Source: Tuctoria greenei
Lineage: Eukaryota; Streptophyta; Magnoliopsida; Poales; Poaceae
DNA: 64,000 nucleotides
Assembly (NCBI GenBank): GCA_036927565.1
Contig: JAYESD010000008.1
Location: 169,098,922-169,162,921 of the forward strand
Direction of reading: 5' to 3'
Part shown: in pieces, positions 21,467 to 34,319 of the stretch
Layout: each line of letters opens with the position of its first letter
How positions within the stretch are numbered: the first letter of the stretch is position 1
Notes under the pieces: generated by a model
Databases searched by the model: none
What the model saw: the letters and a program-made list of their open reading frames with translations, nothing else
What the model was told of the DNA's origin: nothing
Program-made: the position numbers and the translations under genes

Positions 21467-23669
21467 AGACCCACCCCTTGGATTGACATCTATTTGCCAC
21501 TTTTCCACCCACCCCAAACCCTAGTTCGTGGAGAGCCACCATCAAGGAGGGAGGAGAAGATCCCAAGCAAGAAGAAGAGGAGGAGGAAACGAAAGAGGAT
21601 CAAGATCTCCACCAAGTTTCGTTCTTCACCACCAATTCACCCCAAGTTCATCACCAACCCTAGATCACCAAGATCCAAGTGCTACCTCCAAGTTTCTTGA
21701 TTCATTGGAGCTCTAAACACCTGGTATACCTCCTATTATCTTTTTCTTACGAGAATTCAACCCCTAATCTCCGAATTCACGTCGATCTAGAAAACCCTAA
21801 TCTGCTGATCTCGCAGAGTGCGAACTTGTCCGGTCCCTAGCAGACTAGTTCGATCTTTCTGGTTAAATTGTGTTGAATTAATTCTAAAATTTGATCTAAT
21901 CGAATCCAAACCTGTATAAACTTGTTAAAATCTATTAGAACTAGTTAGTGATCATTAAAAGCAATCTATTAACAAGTTCTACCTTGCATTTGCATTAATC
22001 ATGCATGTCATGTCATATTGAGTAATATTTGTGCACTCTTTGATTGCATTTCTTGTCTTGTATGTTTATTGTGTGGATTAGACGGATTTGCGCTAGAAAG
22101 TGCCGCGAAGGATCTTCAGCACCAAGAGTTTGAAGGCTTTGATCCTAATCAACAGCAAGAGCAAGGCAAGTGTCCTTGAAGCATATTGATCCTGTTTTTA
22201 AAATAAATGTTTTGTTTGTAAAACTGCATGCTTGTGTCAATTTGATGGGAATCCTATGGTAGGAAGTTTACTAGCGTTGTTTGACCACCCTTGTTGCTTG
22301 AAATTTATGGTAGAAAGTCGGGAAGGGATTTTTACCTTTTGCATCGCTTAATTAATTGGGATGGGAAACCACTATATTATTTAATTATGCATTAATGGTA
22401 TATGGATTAACATGAACTAGTCAATATGATATGGTAATGGGTGATCTAGGCAAGCCTGGTATGTGGATGGGTTGGATGTTATGGTAGTTTGCTTGCTTTA
22501 GATCTAAGGACCGGTTCATGCGAGAATAAGCTAGAACTACAGTGCCATCACGAGGCCAAGTATGGGTGCGGCGTAGCTGATTAATTAGGGCTTTGCTAGT
22601 ACTGTTTGGACCATTATGGATGCTCGGGGAAGGGGTAGTCGGATTGGGTTTGTTGATGATTGGTGGGACTACCCTGGGATCCGAATGGCTCAAGAGGGGG
22701 CCCTTGGTTGAAGATGTGCTCAGTTGGAGGCATCGCCACCGGTGAAACCTCAGTGGGATCTGAATAGACTAGTAATCCCTTTGTAAAGGCTGTTTTGTGA
22801 TCTCTTGGCCATACACCAAAGGAACTGTAATTGGCATAAGGGAGGTTCTTTTGTCGCCGACGTGTGATGAAATCACAAACACGTGGGTAAAGTGGTACAA
22901 ACTCTGCAGAGTGTGTCTAAAACTATCATGATAGCCGTGCTCCCGGTTATGAGCACCTGGACAACTTCCATGATTAGAGGGAACTCGGTATTGGGATGGT
23001 ATTTGGGATGGTTATCATTTGGTAATGGTTATGGATGGTTATGGATTTATTTCTGGTATTGAATATGGTTATTGGCAAATGGTGAAATTTGGAATTATTG
23101 ATGAGGATGGTGAATTGTGGACTGGTATTATGGTATTACTTATGGTTATGATGGGTTTACTTCACATACATATCATATATTGCTTTTCAAATGTTTTACT
23201 ATACTTTTGAGCACTTTGCCATTATTATTGTCGTCATTTGAATCAGCCACATGTCATACTTTCCACACTTGCTGAGTACGACATGTACTCACTCTTGCAA
23301 TCCCCCCAACAGTTGCAGGTCAGGATTGAGAGTTTAATGGCGATAATGCGGAGTTCTAGGCCGTGTCTACCATCAGCTTTGCCTGTGGTGTTATTGGAGC
23401 TGCGCTATACCCTATTGCTTATGCTGCTTAGCAGTCTAGTTTGCTTAATTAGTTTATTTCTGCTGCATTAGTTGAACTTGTCATAAATATTCATTAGAGC
23501 TTGTATTCGAGGATAATCTGGTTTGTGTAATAAAATTTGGTTAATTAATCTTGTCTTGTGGTAATTTTCTGTATACTCTTTTGTGATTGCACTCGTGTAT
23601 GTGTGATGAACATCCTGGGCACACATATGCGTTAGCTTGGTTCATTTTTCAGAACCGAGCGTCACATAT

Positions 23670-23685
23670 TGGTATCAGAGCCACA
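23670..23685 (+). other. GY2 primer binding site (tRNA-iMet type)
   Basis: TGGTATCAGAGCCACA, three bases after the LTR end. Complementary to the 3' end of initiator tRNA-Met. Confidence 0.9.
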
Positions 23686-23936
23686 TGTTGATTGTAGGAC
23701 GCAACCTAGATAGAATGGACACTTTAGAGCACATAGGAGCACTCAGGAATCGATGTATTTTGGTTGGTGTATTGTTTGCTATATATATTGCTTGCTTGTG
23801 TGCTTAATAGAGGATTTTGGGATGCTTTAGCATTGCCATGTCCACCTAGGCTAGTGCAGCTAGTTGTTTAGTCTCATATCCCTTGATGCATATAGTTGGG
23901 GACGTTTTCTGATTCTTACCTATTGCTTTTCTTCAG

Positions 23937-25120
23937 ATGGTGAGGACTCGCAACCAGAGGGATGGCAATGATGAGGAGGAGAACCATGGAGTACCTCAGA
24001 ACAACAATGGGCAAGGACCTGCTCATGGAGCTATCAACATTGAGCAACTATTGGCTATGCAAAACCAGCTCATGCAGACCATGATACAAACAATGGGATA
24101 GCTGCAGGCTGGCAATATCAACAATTAGCCCCACATGCCTCCACCGCCACCCCCGCCTCCTCATAACCGATTGGGAGAGTTTATGAGGACTAGGCCGCCG
24201 ACCTTTGCTCAAGCTGCCGACCCTATGGATGCGGATGATTGGCTCAAGTCCGTAGAGAAGAAGCTAGCTATTGTCCAATGCAGTGACCGGGAGAAGGTCT
24301 TGTTTGCTTCTCATCAACTAGTTGGAGCAGCTGCGGATTGGTGGGATGCTTATTGCAATGCTCATGAGAACCAAGAGAGAATTACTTGGGATGAATTCAA
24401 GGAGAATTTTTGTTCTCATTATGTGCCGGAGGGAGTTATGATCTTGAAGAGGCAAGAATTTGAGAATTTGAGGCAAGGGAGATCAAGTGTGAGTGAATAT
24501 CTCAATAAGTTCACTCAACTCTCAAGGTATGCGCCTGAGGATGTTAGTCGGGATAGCCGAAAGCAATACTTGTTCATGAGGGGCCTCAACAATGAAATTC
24601 AAGTGCAATTACTCAATTGTGACTATGCAATTTTTCAGAAGCTTGTGGACAAAGCAATTGTGGTTGAGAACAAGATCCGTGAGATGGAGCAAGAAATCAA
24701 GAGGAAGGCGCCATATCAAGGACAACAACAAGGAAGTAATGTGCGCCCTCGCCTTGCACCACCCAATGCCCCCTATTACAGCTCCTCTATTCCTGTTCAG
24801 CGTCCTGGTTATGCACCACGCCCAACTCAGTTTGTGCAACAGCGCCCTATCATGCAAGCACTTAGGCCTCCAATGCCTTATGCGCCTCGTGCTAATTTTC
24901 CTGCCGCAAGTGCTCAAAACCAAGCTCGTCCCAATAATTCTGGTGGAGTTAAGAAGTGTTATACTTGTGGAGAAGCTGGACACTTTGCGCATCAATGTCC
25001 TAAGTCATGCCTTGGTCAAGCAAGCAATGCGCTGAGGCAAAACCCAAGACCCAATGGAGGACAACCACAAGGGAACCGCAGACAGCAGGATTTTGCTCGT
25101 GGCAACATGAACCATGTCTC
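23937..25120 (+). pseudogene. GY2 gag (two early stops)
   Basis: The ATG at 23937 (MVRTRNQRDGNDEEEN) follows tgcttttcttcag, which looks like a 3' splice site, as in GY1. Two CAG to TAG changes near 24099 and 24126 cut the N-terminal 60 residues from the rest. The main part (24135 on) holds the Pro run, the Gag core (PPTFAQAADPMDADDWLKSV, AADWWDAYCNAHE, FCSHYVPEGVMILKRQEFE, SVSEYLNKFTQLSRYAPE) and one zinc knuckle CYTCGEAGHFAHQC with all CCHC residues. It would form the particle and package RNA. Gag and protease share one frame. Confidence 0.93.
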
Positions 25121-25560
25121 TATGGAGAATGCTCAACAAGCGGATGACGTGGTCATTGGTATGTTTCTCGCTAACTCCAACCCCGCGACTATGTTATTTG
25201 ATTCTGGAGCATCGCATTCATTCATTGCATCGAAGTATGTTGCCAAGTATAGTTTGCCTATCTCTCATATGAAGTTTACTCTATTGGTTAAGTCTCCTGG
25301 AGGAGAGATGAGGACAAATATAATATGTCCAAAAGTAAGCCTTAGAATAAGGCAGGTAGACTTCTCCGCCAACCTCATTGTTTTGGATCTCAAGGATTGG
25401 ACATTATACTTGGTATGGACTGGTTGAGGAAGCACAATGGAGTTATTGAGTGTGCCACGAAGACGGTGAAGTTGACCAACGAAGAAGGGATCACCGTAGA
25501 ATTTGAAGCATCTCAAACCGCACCGAAGCAATTGGAGTTGAATCATATGGACGCTGCCGC
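25121..25560 (+). pseudogene. GY2 protease (frameshifted)
   Basis: The active-site motif MLFDSGASHSFIAS lies near 25192-25232. A one-base loss near 25395 (in the codons before DIILGMDWL) moves the rest into another frame; the conserved DIILGMDWLRKHNGVI then follows in the frame of RT. It would process the polyprotein. In GY1 both copies keep the same DSGASHSFISSQ motif. Confidence 0.9.
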
Positions 25561-26935
25561 AATTGAGGAGATTCCGATGGTGTGTGAATTTTTGGATGTT
25601 TTTCCGGATGAGTTGCCAAGTATGCCACCTGATCGAGACATTGAGTTTGTTATTGATTTAATACCTGGAACTGCACCTATAGCTAAGAGGCCGTATAGGA
25701 TGCCTCCTATGGAATTAGCGGAGCTCAAGAAGCAAATTCAAGAGCAATTAGAGAAGGGTTTTATTCGCCCTAGCTCTTCTCCTTGGGGAGCGCCCGTTCT
25801 ATTTGTGCACAAGAAGGATGGATCCCAAAGGATGTGCGTAGATTACCGAGGTCTCAACAAGGTAACAATCAAGAACAAGTACACCTTGCCACGCATAGAA
25901 GACTTGTTTGATCAGATGAAGGGTGCTTGTGTCTTCTCCAAGATTGATTTGAGGTTGGGATACTTTCAAATGAAGATTAGACCATCGGACATACCCAAGA
26001 CAACTTTTAGGACATGGTATGGATCTTATGAGTACACTGTGATGTCTTTTGGATTGACAAATGCGCCTGCTTACTTTATGTACCTCATGAATAAGGTCTT
26101 CATGGAGTACTTGGATAGATTCGTTGTGGTGTTTATTGATGACATTATGATCTACTCGAAGGATGAGAAGGAACATGAGGAACACTTGAGGCTTACGTTG
26201 CAGAAATTGAGGGAGCATCAATTGTATGCCAAGTTCAACAAGTGTCAGTTTTGGTTGAGAGAGGTGTCGTTTTTGGGTCACATCATCTCAGGAGAAGGAG
26301 TGTCGGTTGACTCCGGAAAAGTGAGAGACGTGTTGAAGTGGGAACCACCGCAAAATGTCAAGGAAATAAGGAGTTTTCTTGGGATGGCTGGATATTACCG
26401 TAGATTCATCAAGGACTTTTCCAAGATAGCCAAGCCTATGACAGAGTTGCTAATGAAGGGCAAGGCTTTCCGATGGACTGAAGCTTGTCAAAACAGTTTT
26501 GAGGAGTTAAAGAAGAGGTTGACAACATCCCAGTTTTGGTATTGCCAGATGTAAGCAAGAGTTTTGATATTTATTGCGATGCATCAGACAAGGACTTGGA
26601 TGTGTATTGATGCAAGAAGGTCAAGTGTTCGCCTACGCATCAAGACAACTAAAGAAACATGAGCAGAATTACCCCACACACGATTTGGAACTCACGGTCG
26701 TGGTACATGCATTGAAGATTTGGAGGCACTATATTCTTGGACATAGGTGTGAAATTTATACGGATCATAAGAGTTTGAAATATATTTTCACACAAACGGA
26801 TCTGAACTTGAGACAACGGAGATGGTTGGAGCTCATCAAAGATTATGATTTGGGGATCAACTATCATCTGGGAAAAGCCAATGTAGTGGCCGATGCTTTG
26901 AGTAGAAAAGGAGTAAGTCACCAACTCACAGTTCG
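25561..26935 (+). pseudogene. GY2 reverse transcriptase and RNase H (frameshifted)
   Basis: The frame to 26554 carries all RT blocks: PYRMPPMELAELKKQIQ, GFIRPSSSPWGAPVLFV, RMCVDYRGLNKVTIKNKY, FSKIDLRLGYFQMKI, MSFGLTNAPAYFMYLMN, the catalytic box VFIDDIMIYS (both Asp intact, near 26136) and the FLGHIISGEGVSVD thumb. RNase H follows (YCDAS, ASRQLKKHEQNYPTHDLEL, YTDHKSLKY, HLGKANVVADALSRK) but two indels near 26535 and 26580 break its start. Apart from these indels this is the best preserved pol in the window. Confidence 0.95.
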
Positions 26936-28090
26936 AGAATTACCACCTAAGTTATGCAAGGAGTTTCAACGGTTGAAACTCGGGTTTGTAAATGAGATGG
27001 AGATGATGGAGTTAAACCCAACCTTGGGGCAAGAAATTCGAGAAGCACAAACCACGGATGAGGAGATCAAGGAAATCAAGGAAATGATCGAGGAAGGGAG
27101 ATAATTCAGATTTGATGAAGACGAACATGGTACCTTATGGCTTGGAAAGAGGATCGTTGTGCCTAATGTAAAGCATATTCGGGAGACAATATTAAAGGAG
27201 GCACATGACTCTCCTTACTCAATTCACCCTGGATGTACAAAGATGTACAAAGACTTGAAGACTTGCTATTGGTGGGATAGCATGAAGAAGAACATAGCTG
27301 AATACGTAGCATTGTGTGATGTATGTCAACGAGTCAAGGCAGAACATCAAAGGCCGGCCGGATTATTGCAACCGTTGAAGATTCCGGAATGGAAGTGGGA
27401 AGAAATCGGAATGGACTTCATAGTTGGGTTACCACGCACTCAGTCCGGGTATGACTCAATTTGGGTGATTGTGGATCGCTTAACCAAGTCAGCTCATTTT
27501 GTCCTTGTGAAGACCAAATATACAGCTGCACAATTGGCCGAAATATACATGGAGCATATTGTGTGTCGACACGGAGTCCTGAAGAAGATCGTGTCGGATA
27601 GAGGTTCTCAATTTACCTCCAGATTTTGGCAAAAATTGCATGAAGCTTTGGGAACGAGGTTGAATTTTAGTTCAGCATATCATCCTCAAACGGATGGACA
27701 AACCGAAAGGACCAATCAGATTTTGGAGGACATGTTAAGATCTTGTGCTTTAATGCATGGGAAAAGTGGGAACAAAAGCTTGCCATACGCGGAATTTTCA
27801 TACAACAATAGTTACCAAGCAAGTTTGAAGATGTCACCATATGAAGCGCTTTATGGGAGGAAGTGTAGGACACCTTTACTCTGGAATGAGGCATGAGAAA
27901 CTCAAGTATTTGATCCGGATGTGTTGCAAGAAGCCGAAAAGCAAGTCCGAATAATTCGTGAAAACTTGAGGGCTGCCCAATCAAGACAAAAAGGCTATGC
28001 GGACAATAGAAGAAGGAAACTAGCCTTTGAAGTGGGAGATTTTGTTTACCTCAAGGTGTCGCCGATGAGAGGTCATAAGAGGTTTAACAT
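26936..28090 (+). pseudogene. GY2 integrase (two stops)
   Basis: The zinc-finger HHCC is at about 27180-27345 (HDSPYSIHPG ... CDVCQRVKAEH). The catalytic core has Asp in GMDFIVGLP, Asp in IVSDRGSQFTS and Glu in TDGQTERTNQ, so the DDE triad is complete. Stops: CAA to TAA near 27102 and TGA near 27894. The C-terminal part (from 27921) includes KGYADNRRRKLAFEVGDFVY, the GPY/F-type module ending YIGPFKILDKRGEVAYKLEM. Confidence 0.93.
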
Positions 28091-28472
28091 AAGAGGCAAG
28101 CTCGTGCCTCGTTATATTGGACCATTCAAGATTTTGGACAAAAGAGGAGAAGTAGCATATAAGTTGGAGATGCCAGCTCATCTTTCAGACGTGCATGATG
28201 TCTTTCATGTTTCCCAGCTCAAGAAGTGATTGAGAGTACCGGAAGAACAAGTGCCAATGGAAGAATTGGAATTAGAGGAAGATTTGACTTATGCCGAGCA
28301 ACCGATCAAAATCTTGGAAACCAAGGACAGGGTCACAAGGAATAAGGTTATTAGATGGTGTAAAGTTCAATGGAAGCACCACACCGAACGTGGGAATTGG
28401 AGGATGATCTCAAGATGGACTTTCCCTATTTTTTCTCTTTCGCATCGAATCTCGAGGGCGAGATTCATTTAA
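28091..28472 (+). pseudogene. GY2 integrase tail and chromodomain (broken)
   Basis: After DVFHVSQLKK a TGA at 28227 interrupts the frame. The following segment (LDLEEDLTY-like, here LELEEDLTYAEQPIKILE, then VIRWCKVQWKHHTE) is the chromodomain that defines chromoviruses; it is thought to guide integration to chromatin. A one-base indel near 28390 shifts its last third: the expected W-E-R-E block appears in another frame, and the family's end (PYFFSFASNLEGEIH-like) is also in that frame. It lies immediately before the PPT. Confidence 0.85.
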
Positions 28473-28484
28473 GGGGGGTAGGTT
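28471..28484 (+). other. GY2 polypurine tract
   Basis: aaggggggtaggtt directly before the 3' LTR start at 28485. It would prime plus-strand synthesis. Confidence 0.8.
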
Positions 28485-31311
28485 TGTAACACCCTAATAT
28501 TCATGCATCATGCCCTACGTACACTCATATACATGTTCAACATTAACCCACAACAAGAGGAACGAGTTTAAAATTTATTTGGAGCAAAACTGCACTTAAA
28601 ACGCAGGAAAGTGCGGACTAGTCTGATTTTACTGAGGACTAGTCCGATTTCTCTCTGACTAAAAATGGACTTGTCCGTTTTTGCTGCGGATTAGTCCAAT
28701 TTTGGCCCCTGGAAACTTTCGGACTTGTCCGATTTTGTGCGGACTAGTCCGATATTCTAAGAATTGTTGAAAAATTGCTAAGTCCTTGGACTTTTCCGGA
28801 CTAGTCTGGTGTTCCAGCGGACTTGTCCGTTTTTCCTCTGTGTTTAAAGTCGGACTTGTCCGATGTTTGGCCAGACTTGTCCGATTTTCTCTCTGGACGA
28901 CTTCGGACTAGTCCGGTCCTTTCCGGACTTGTCCGATATTTCGCGACTCCGAGTTGATCTTTTGTTTTACGACTTGTTTCTTGGGTTTCACATTAAGTGG
29001 GCCTAGGGACGTCGTGCCTAACTCTTTTAGAGCCCATGTGGGACTCTAAACCGGCCTCTACTCATCCCAAACTCGAAATCCATCTAACCCTAGCCTCCAC
29101 CTCTATATAAACAGCCCCACCCCTTGGATTGACATCTATTTGCCACTTTTCCACCCACCCCAAACTCTAGTTCGTGGAGAGCCACCATCAAGGAGGGAGG
29201 AGAAGTTCCCAAGCAAGAATAAGAAGAGGAGGAAACGAAAGAGGATCAAGATCTCCACCAAGTTTCGTTCTTTACCACCAATTCACCCCAAGTTCATCAC
29301 CAACCCTAGATCACCAAGATCCAAGTGCTACCTCCAAGTTTCTTGATTCATTGGAGCTCTAAACACCTGGTATACCTCCTATTATCTTTTTCTTACGAGA
29401 ATTCAACCCCTAATCTCCGAATTCATGTTGATCTAGAAAACCCTAATCTGCTGATCTCGCAGAGTGCGGACTTGTCCGGTCCCTAGCGGACTAGTCCGGT
29501 CTTTCTGGTTAAATTATGTTGAATTAATTCTAAAATTTGATCTAATCGAATCCAAACTGTATAAACTTGTTAAAGCTATTAGAACTAGTTAGTGATCATT
29601 AAAAGCAATCTATTAACAAGTTCTACCTTGCATTTGCATTAATCATGCATGTCATGTCATATTGAGTAATATTTGTGCACTCTTTGATTGCGTTTCTTGT
29701 CTTGTATGTTTATTGTGTGGATTAGACGGATTTGCGCTAGAAAGTGCCGCAGAGGATCTTCAGCACCAAGAGTTTGAAGGCTTTGATCCTAATCAACAAC
29801 AAGAGCAAGGCAAGTGGCCTTGAAGCATATTGATCCTGTTTTTAAAATAAATGTTTTGTTTGTAAAACTGCATGCTTGTGTCAATTTGATGGGAATCCTA
29901 TGGTAGGAAGTTTACTAGCATTGTTTGACCACCCTTGTCGCTTGAAATTTATGGTAGAGAGTCGGGAAGGGCTTTTTACCTTTTGCATCGCTTAATTAAT
30001 TGGGATGGGAAACCACTATATTATTTAATTATGCATTAATGGTATATGGATTAACATGAACTGGTCAATATGATATGGTAATGGGTGATCTAAGAAAGCC
30101 TGGTATGCGGATGGGTTGGATGTTATGGTGGTTTGCTTGCTTTAGATCTAAGGACCGATTCATGCGAGAATAAGCCAGGACTACAGTGCCACTACGAGGC
30201 CAAGTATGGGTCCAGCGTAGCTGATTAATTAGAGCTTCGCTAGTACTGTTTGGACCATTATGGATGCTCGGGGAAGGGGTAGTCGGATTGGGTTTGTTGA
30301 TGATTGGTGGGACTACCCTGGGATCCGAATGGCTCAAGAGGGGGCCCTTGGTTGAAGATGTGCTCAGTTGGAGGCATCGCCACCGGTGAAACCTCAGTGG
30401 GGTCTGAATAGACTAGTAATCCCTTTGTAAAGGCTATTTTGTGATCTCTTGGCCATACACCAAAGGAAGTGTAATTTGCATAAGGGAGGTTCTTTAGTCG
30501 CCAACGGGTGATGAAATCACAAACACGTGGGTAAAGTGGTACAAACTCTTCAGAGTGTGTCTAAAACTATCATGATAGCCGAGCTCCCGTTTATGAGCAC
30601 CTGGACAACTTCCATGATTAGAGGGAACTCGGTATTGGGATGGTATTTGGGATGGTTATGGTTTGGTAATGGTTATGGATGGTTATGGATTTATTTCTCG
30701 TATTGAATATGGTTATTGGCAAATGGTGAAATCTGGAATTATTGATGAGGATGGTGAATTGTGGACTCGTATTATGGTATTACTTATGGTTATGATGGGT
30801 TTACTTCACATACATATAATATATTGCTTTTCAAATGTTTTACTGTACTTTTCAGCACTTTGCCATTATTATTGTTGTCATTTGAATCAGCCAAATGTCA
30901 TACTTTCCACACTTGCTGAGTACGACACGTACTCACTCTTGCAATACCCCCCAACAGTTGTAGGTCAGGATTGGGAGTTTAATGGCGATAATGCGGAGTT
31001 CTAGGCCGTGTCTACCGTCAGCTTTGCCTGTGGTGTTATTGGAGCTGTGCTATACCCTATTGCTTATGCTGCTTAGCAGTCTAGTTTGCTTAATTAGTTT
31101 ATTTCTGCTGCATTTGTGGAACTTGTCATAAATATTCATTAGAGCTTGTATTCGAGGATAATCTGGTTTGTGTAATAAAATTTGGTTAATTAATCTTGTC
31201 TGTGGTAATTTTCTGTATGCTCTTTTGTGATTGCACTCGTGTATGTGTGATGAACATCCTGGGCACACATATGCGTTAGCTTGGTTCATTTTTTCAGAAC
31301 CGGACGTCCCA
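28485..31311 (+). repeat. GY2 3' LTR
   Basis: 2827 bp, TGTAACACCC to ggacgtccca. Colinear with the 5' LTR. TATA box ctatataaac at 29103. Followed by the target duplication cccaa. Confidence 0.95.
28616..28940. repeat. Palindromic GGACTAGTCC-type word array, GY2 3' LTR
   Basis: The same twelve word copies as in the 5' LTR, with further copies at 29466-29493. Several words differ from the 5' LTR by C/T or G/A changes inside the CpG ends. Confidence 0.88.
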
Positions 31312-31316
31312 CCCAA

Positions 31317-32100
31317 AGAAGGTCCGGACCCCTCCGGGAGGGTTCGGGTTGATGAGGACGAAGCTTCGGGCCCCTTCGGGAGGGTCCGGACAGTCCAACG
31401 CCCAGTGTACTTCATCAGCGAAGTACTCCATTACGCCAAGACTCGATACCTGGAGGTGCATAAGCTGCTCTACGCAGTTCTTATTGCTTCGAGGAAGCTC
31501 CAACACTACTTCCAAGCTCACAAGATTTCAGTGGTAACTTCTTATCCACTGCTTGCAATCTTGTATAACCCCAACTCTACTGGCAACATTGCAAAGTGGG
31601 TAGCGGAATTGGCTGAGTTCAACCTTGAATTCGTCCCAAGACAAGCGATCAAGAGTCAAGCATTGGCGGACTTTGTGGCGGAATGGACTCCCTCTCTATC
31701 AAATCCTGGGGGCCTCAGTGAGCAGAAGCCAGAACCCAAGGTTCCGATTTTCACCGAGCCTCACGGGACTCTCTACTTCGACGACTCCGTGCAAAAGCAG
31801 GGGGCCGGAGCTGGAGTCCTTCTCCTGGCTCCGACCGGGGAGAAGGTCAAATACATGGTTCACCTTGACTTCAAGGCGACCAACAACATGGCGGAAAATG
31901 AAGCACTAATCTATGGGCTCAAGGTGTCACTATCATATGGTGTCAAGCAGCTGCTGGTAAAGGGTGATTCGTAGCTCGTCATAAAACAAGTCAAAGGTGA
32001 ATGCTGCTGCAACAACCCTCAACTAGCTGCATACCTACTCGAAGTCCAGAAGCTTCAGAAGGACTTCGACGTCCTAGATCTTTGCCATGTCCACCGTCTC
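31317..32100 (+). pseudogene. T2 RNase H, second part, and archaeal-type RNase H
   Basis: The T2 frame resumes after GY2 with the linker (GPDPSGRVRVDEDE), then QRPVYFISEVLH and YLEVHKLLYAVLIASRKLQHYF. The second RNase H starts at TLYFDDSVQKQGAGAG (first Asp in YFDD) with NMAENEAL (the expected Y/E is changed, Glu still near) and VKGDS. A CAG to TAG stop at 31972 cuts the frame after GDS; it then continues LVIKQVKGEC. Same layout as T1 2071-2764. Confidence 0.88.
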
Positions 32101-33584
32101 AACAACGTTGATGCTGACGAACTCTCGACGAAAGCTTCAACCGGAGCTCCGGCTCCTGACGGAACCTTCGTCCGGAGATTATCAAGACAAACAACTCAAC
32201 CTACTGAACTGAGCGAAGGGGGCAAGACCAACACCTCGAAGCTGGCGGTCCCGATGGCCCTATTACCATGGTGTCCATCAAGAGTCGTAGGTGCTGCAGG
32301 AAGCTCCGAGCAACCCAACACGCAAGACTCAAATACTCAAGTCAGCTCTGATGCATGGATCTCGGAGATCCGAAGCTACTTGAAAGACAATTTCCTTCCT
32401 GAAGATAATGTATCCGCTGACCGTATAGTCAGATTGGCTAAAAGATACACACTGATAGAAGGGGATCTCTACCGGCGTGGTGCCAACGACGTCCTAAAGC
32501 GGTGCATTATAAGGAAAGAAGACTGCAAGCTCCTCGCAGAAATCCATGGAGGTGAGTGTGGGAACCGCACGTCTTTCCGCACGCTAGTCGGTAAAGCCTT
32601 CCAGCATGGATTTTACTGGCCTACAACACTCCAGGATGCAACTGAGCTAGTGAATAAATGCGAAGCATGCCAGTTTCATGCAAAGCAAATTCACACACCA
32701 GCTCAACCTCTACAAATGATACCTCCTACATGACCATTCACTGTGTGGGGGATGGATATCTTGGGACCTTTCCCAAGAGCCGTCGGAGGTTCCTGTATGT
32801 TGCCATCGACAAGTTCACCAATTGGCCGAAAGCAACTCCAGTTGTGATAATAAACAAGCAATCAGCTATCAACTTCTTGCAGTCCATCGTATGCAGATTT
32901 GGAGTCCCAAACAAGATCATAACTGACAATGAGACCTGATTCACAAGCTCTGCATTCCAAGGATATTGCGAAGACCTCGGCATTCAAGTTAGCTACGCCT
33001 TAGTAGCTCACCCGACAAGCAATGGTCAAGCTGAGAGAGCAAATGCAGAAATCCTAAAAGGACTCAAGACGCTCACATATGAGCGCCTGAAAAAACATGG
33101 AGCCAACTGTATCAAAGAGCTTCCGCCCACCTTGTGGGCAAACATGACAACTCCAAATCGGTCAACTAGAGAGACACCTTTCTTCTTGTTGTACAGAGCT
33201 GAAGCAGTCCTTCCTCCGAAAATCACCTTGGGGTCACTCCGGGTCTGGACCTTCGACGACGCCACGCAGGGCCAGCTCTGGCGTGAAGACCTTGACCTCG
33301 TTGAAGAGGGAAGGTGCCGAGCAGCTGTTCGGAATGCCCGATGCAGCCAAGCTCTTCGGTGCTATCACCGAAGGCATGTTCATAGCCGACAGCTTGAGGA
33401 AGGCGATATGGTGCTACGGAGAATACAAACTCGAGAAGGGTTAAACAAACTCTCCCCCAGCTGGGATGGACCCTTCCGAGTGATCAAAGTATCCCGTCCC
33501 AGATGCGTTCACTTGGCAACTGAGGATGGGACACCTCTCCCTAATCCTTGGAACATTGAGCACCTCCATAAGTTCTACGCTTAA
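32101..33584 (+). pseudogene. T2 integrase (broken)
   Basis: The piece 32254-32733 holds the N-terminal zinc-finger (HGGECGN, then CEACQFH); the second His of the HHCC set has been changed near GNRTS. TGA at 32731 follows MIPPT, at the same codon where T1 has TAG, where other Tat elements would have Trp. The core is split by frameshifts near 32790 and by stops; Asp in MDILGPFP, ITDNET and Glu in SNGQAERAN are visible. The C-terminal piece 33132-33584 is open (KLSPSWDGPFRVIKVSRP ... IEHLHKFYA) and ends at the natural stop. Confidence 0.88.
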
Positions 33585-34319
33585 TATCACGGAGGTGAGT
33601 CTGTAGTTACATGTGGTGTATGTTATAGAGTCATTGTACAGAGTCGGGTGGCTCCTTTAGGAGAACAGTCGGACCTTCCCCAAAAGGTCCGCACAGTTCA
33701 GGCAACACTTGTCACAGTCTCAGAACTAAAAGTGTAGCTAGCTACCTTGGGTCAAACGAGAAACGAAACACACTTAGCCTGGTTCCGTAACCTAAGAGTG
33801 TACTTGTTTCCCCTGTACCCCGGACCTATAATGAAAGACATCATTGTGTGAAAACGGACTCCACGTGCATTTATTTTGTACAGGCTCAATATTTTTTATT
33901 TTTCTCTATCTTGTCTATAACAAAGTTGTGCAATTCTCAAGAATCTTTAGCTCGACCAATTCATATATAATTCAAGTTGCATTGTCAATTCTTCCGGGTC
34001 TAAACATTGTTAATGGTGTACTCGTCCGAATGCCGCCAAGCCAATATAGGTCCGGAGTGTGGTATCGACTTAGCATGGTCCTGCACCCTAAGTACGTCAC
34101 TCTACCTACACCCCGGCAGGCCGAAGTAAGGCGAGTCCAGAAATGATTGGACCTGGAGAAAACAAGCCAGTGCACTTGATTGTATGTAGAATTGCGTTCG
34201 ACCTAAAAATTTCTTTCGGGAATAGTAAGGCACAAACGAGTTATAGATAAAAAATGGATTTTACTATTTTTCTTGACTTTAGTGTGCAGAAAAAATAAAG
34301 ATCTCATGATGATGGTGGA
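33585..34319 (+). other. T2 non-coding segment after integrase
   Basis: No frame. Homologous to 1-577 of T1 (inverted). It includes ccttccccaaaaggtcc near 33675 and runs into the hairpin repeats. Confidence 0.65.

Larger units (their letters stand above)
20840..23666 (+). repeat. GY2 5' LTR
   Basis: 2827 bp, TGTAACACCC to gagcgtcaca. It contains the GGACTAGTCC word array (20969-21286), a TATA box (21457), and a conserved second half shared with SL1, GY3 and GY4. Confidence 0.95.
20840..31311 (+). mobile_element. GY2: structurally complete Tekay/Del chromovirus
   Basis: 10472 bp: 5' LTR, PBS, gag, protease, RT, RNase H, integrase, chromodomain, polypurine tract, 3' LTR. The two LTRs have the same length (2827 bp) and differ at only a few percent of positions, so it is the youngest-looking insertion in the window. 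The internal region has about three single-base indels and several stops, so the copy is dead, but every domain can be recognised. It sits inside T2, which sits inside GY1. Confidence 0.95.
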
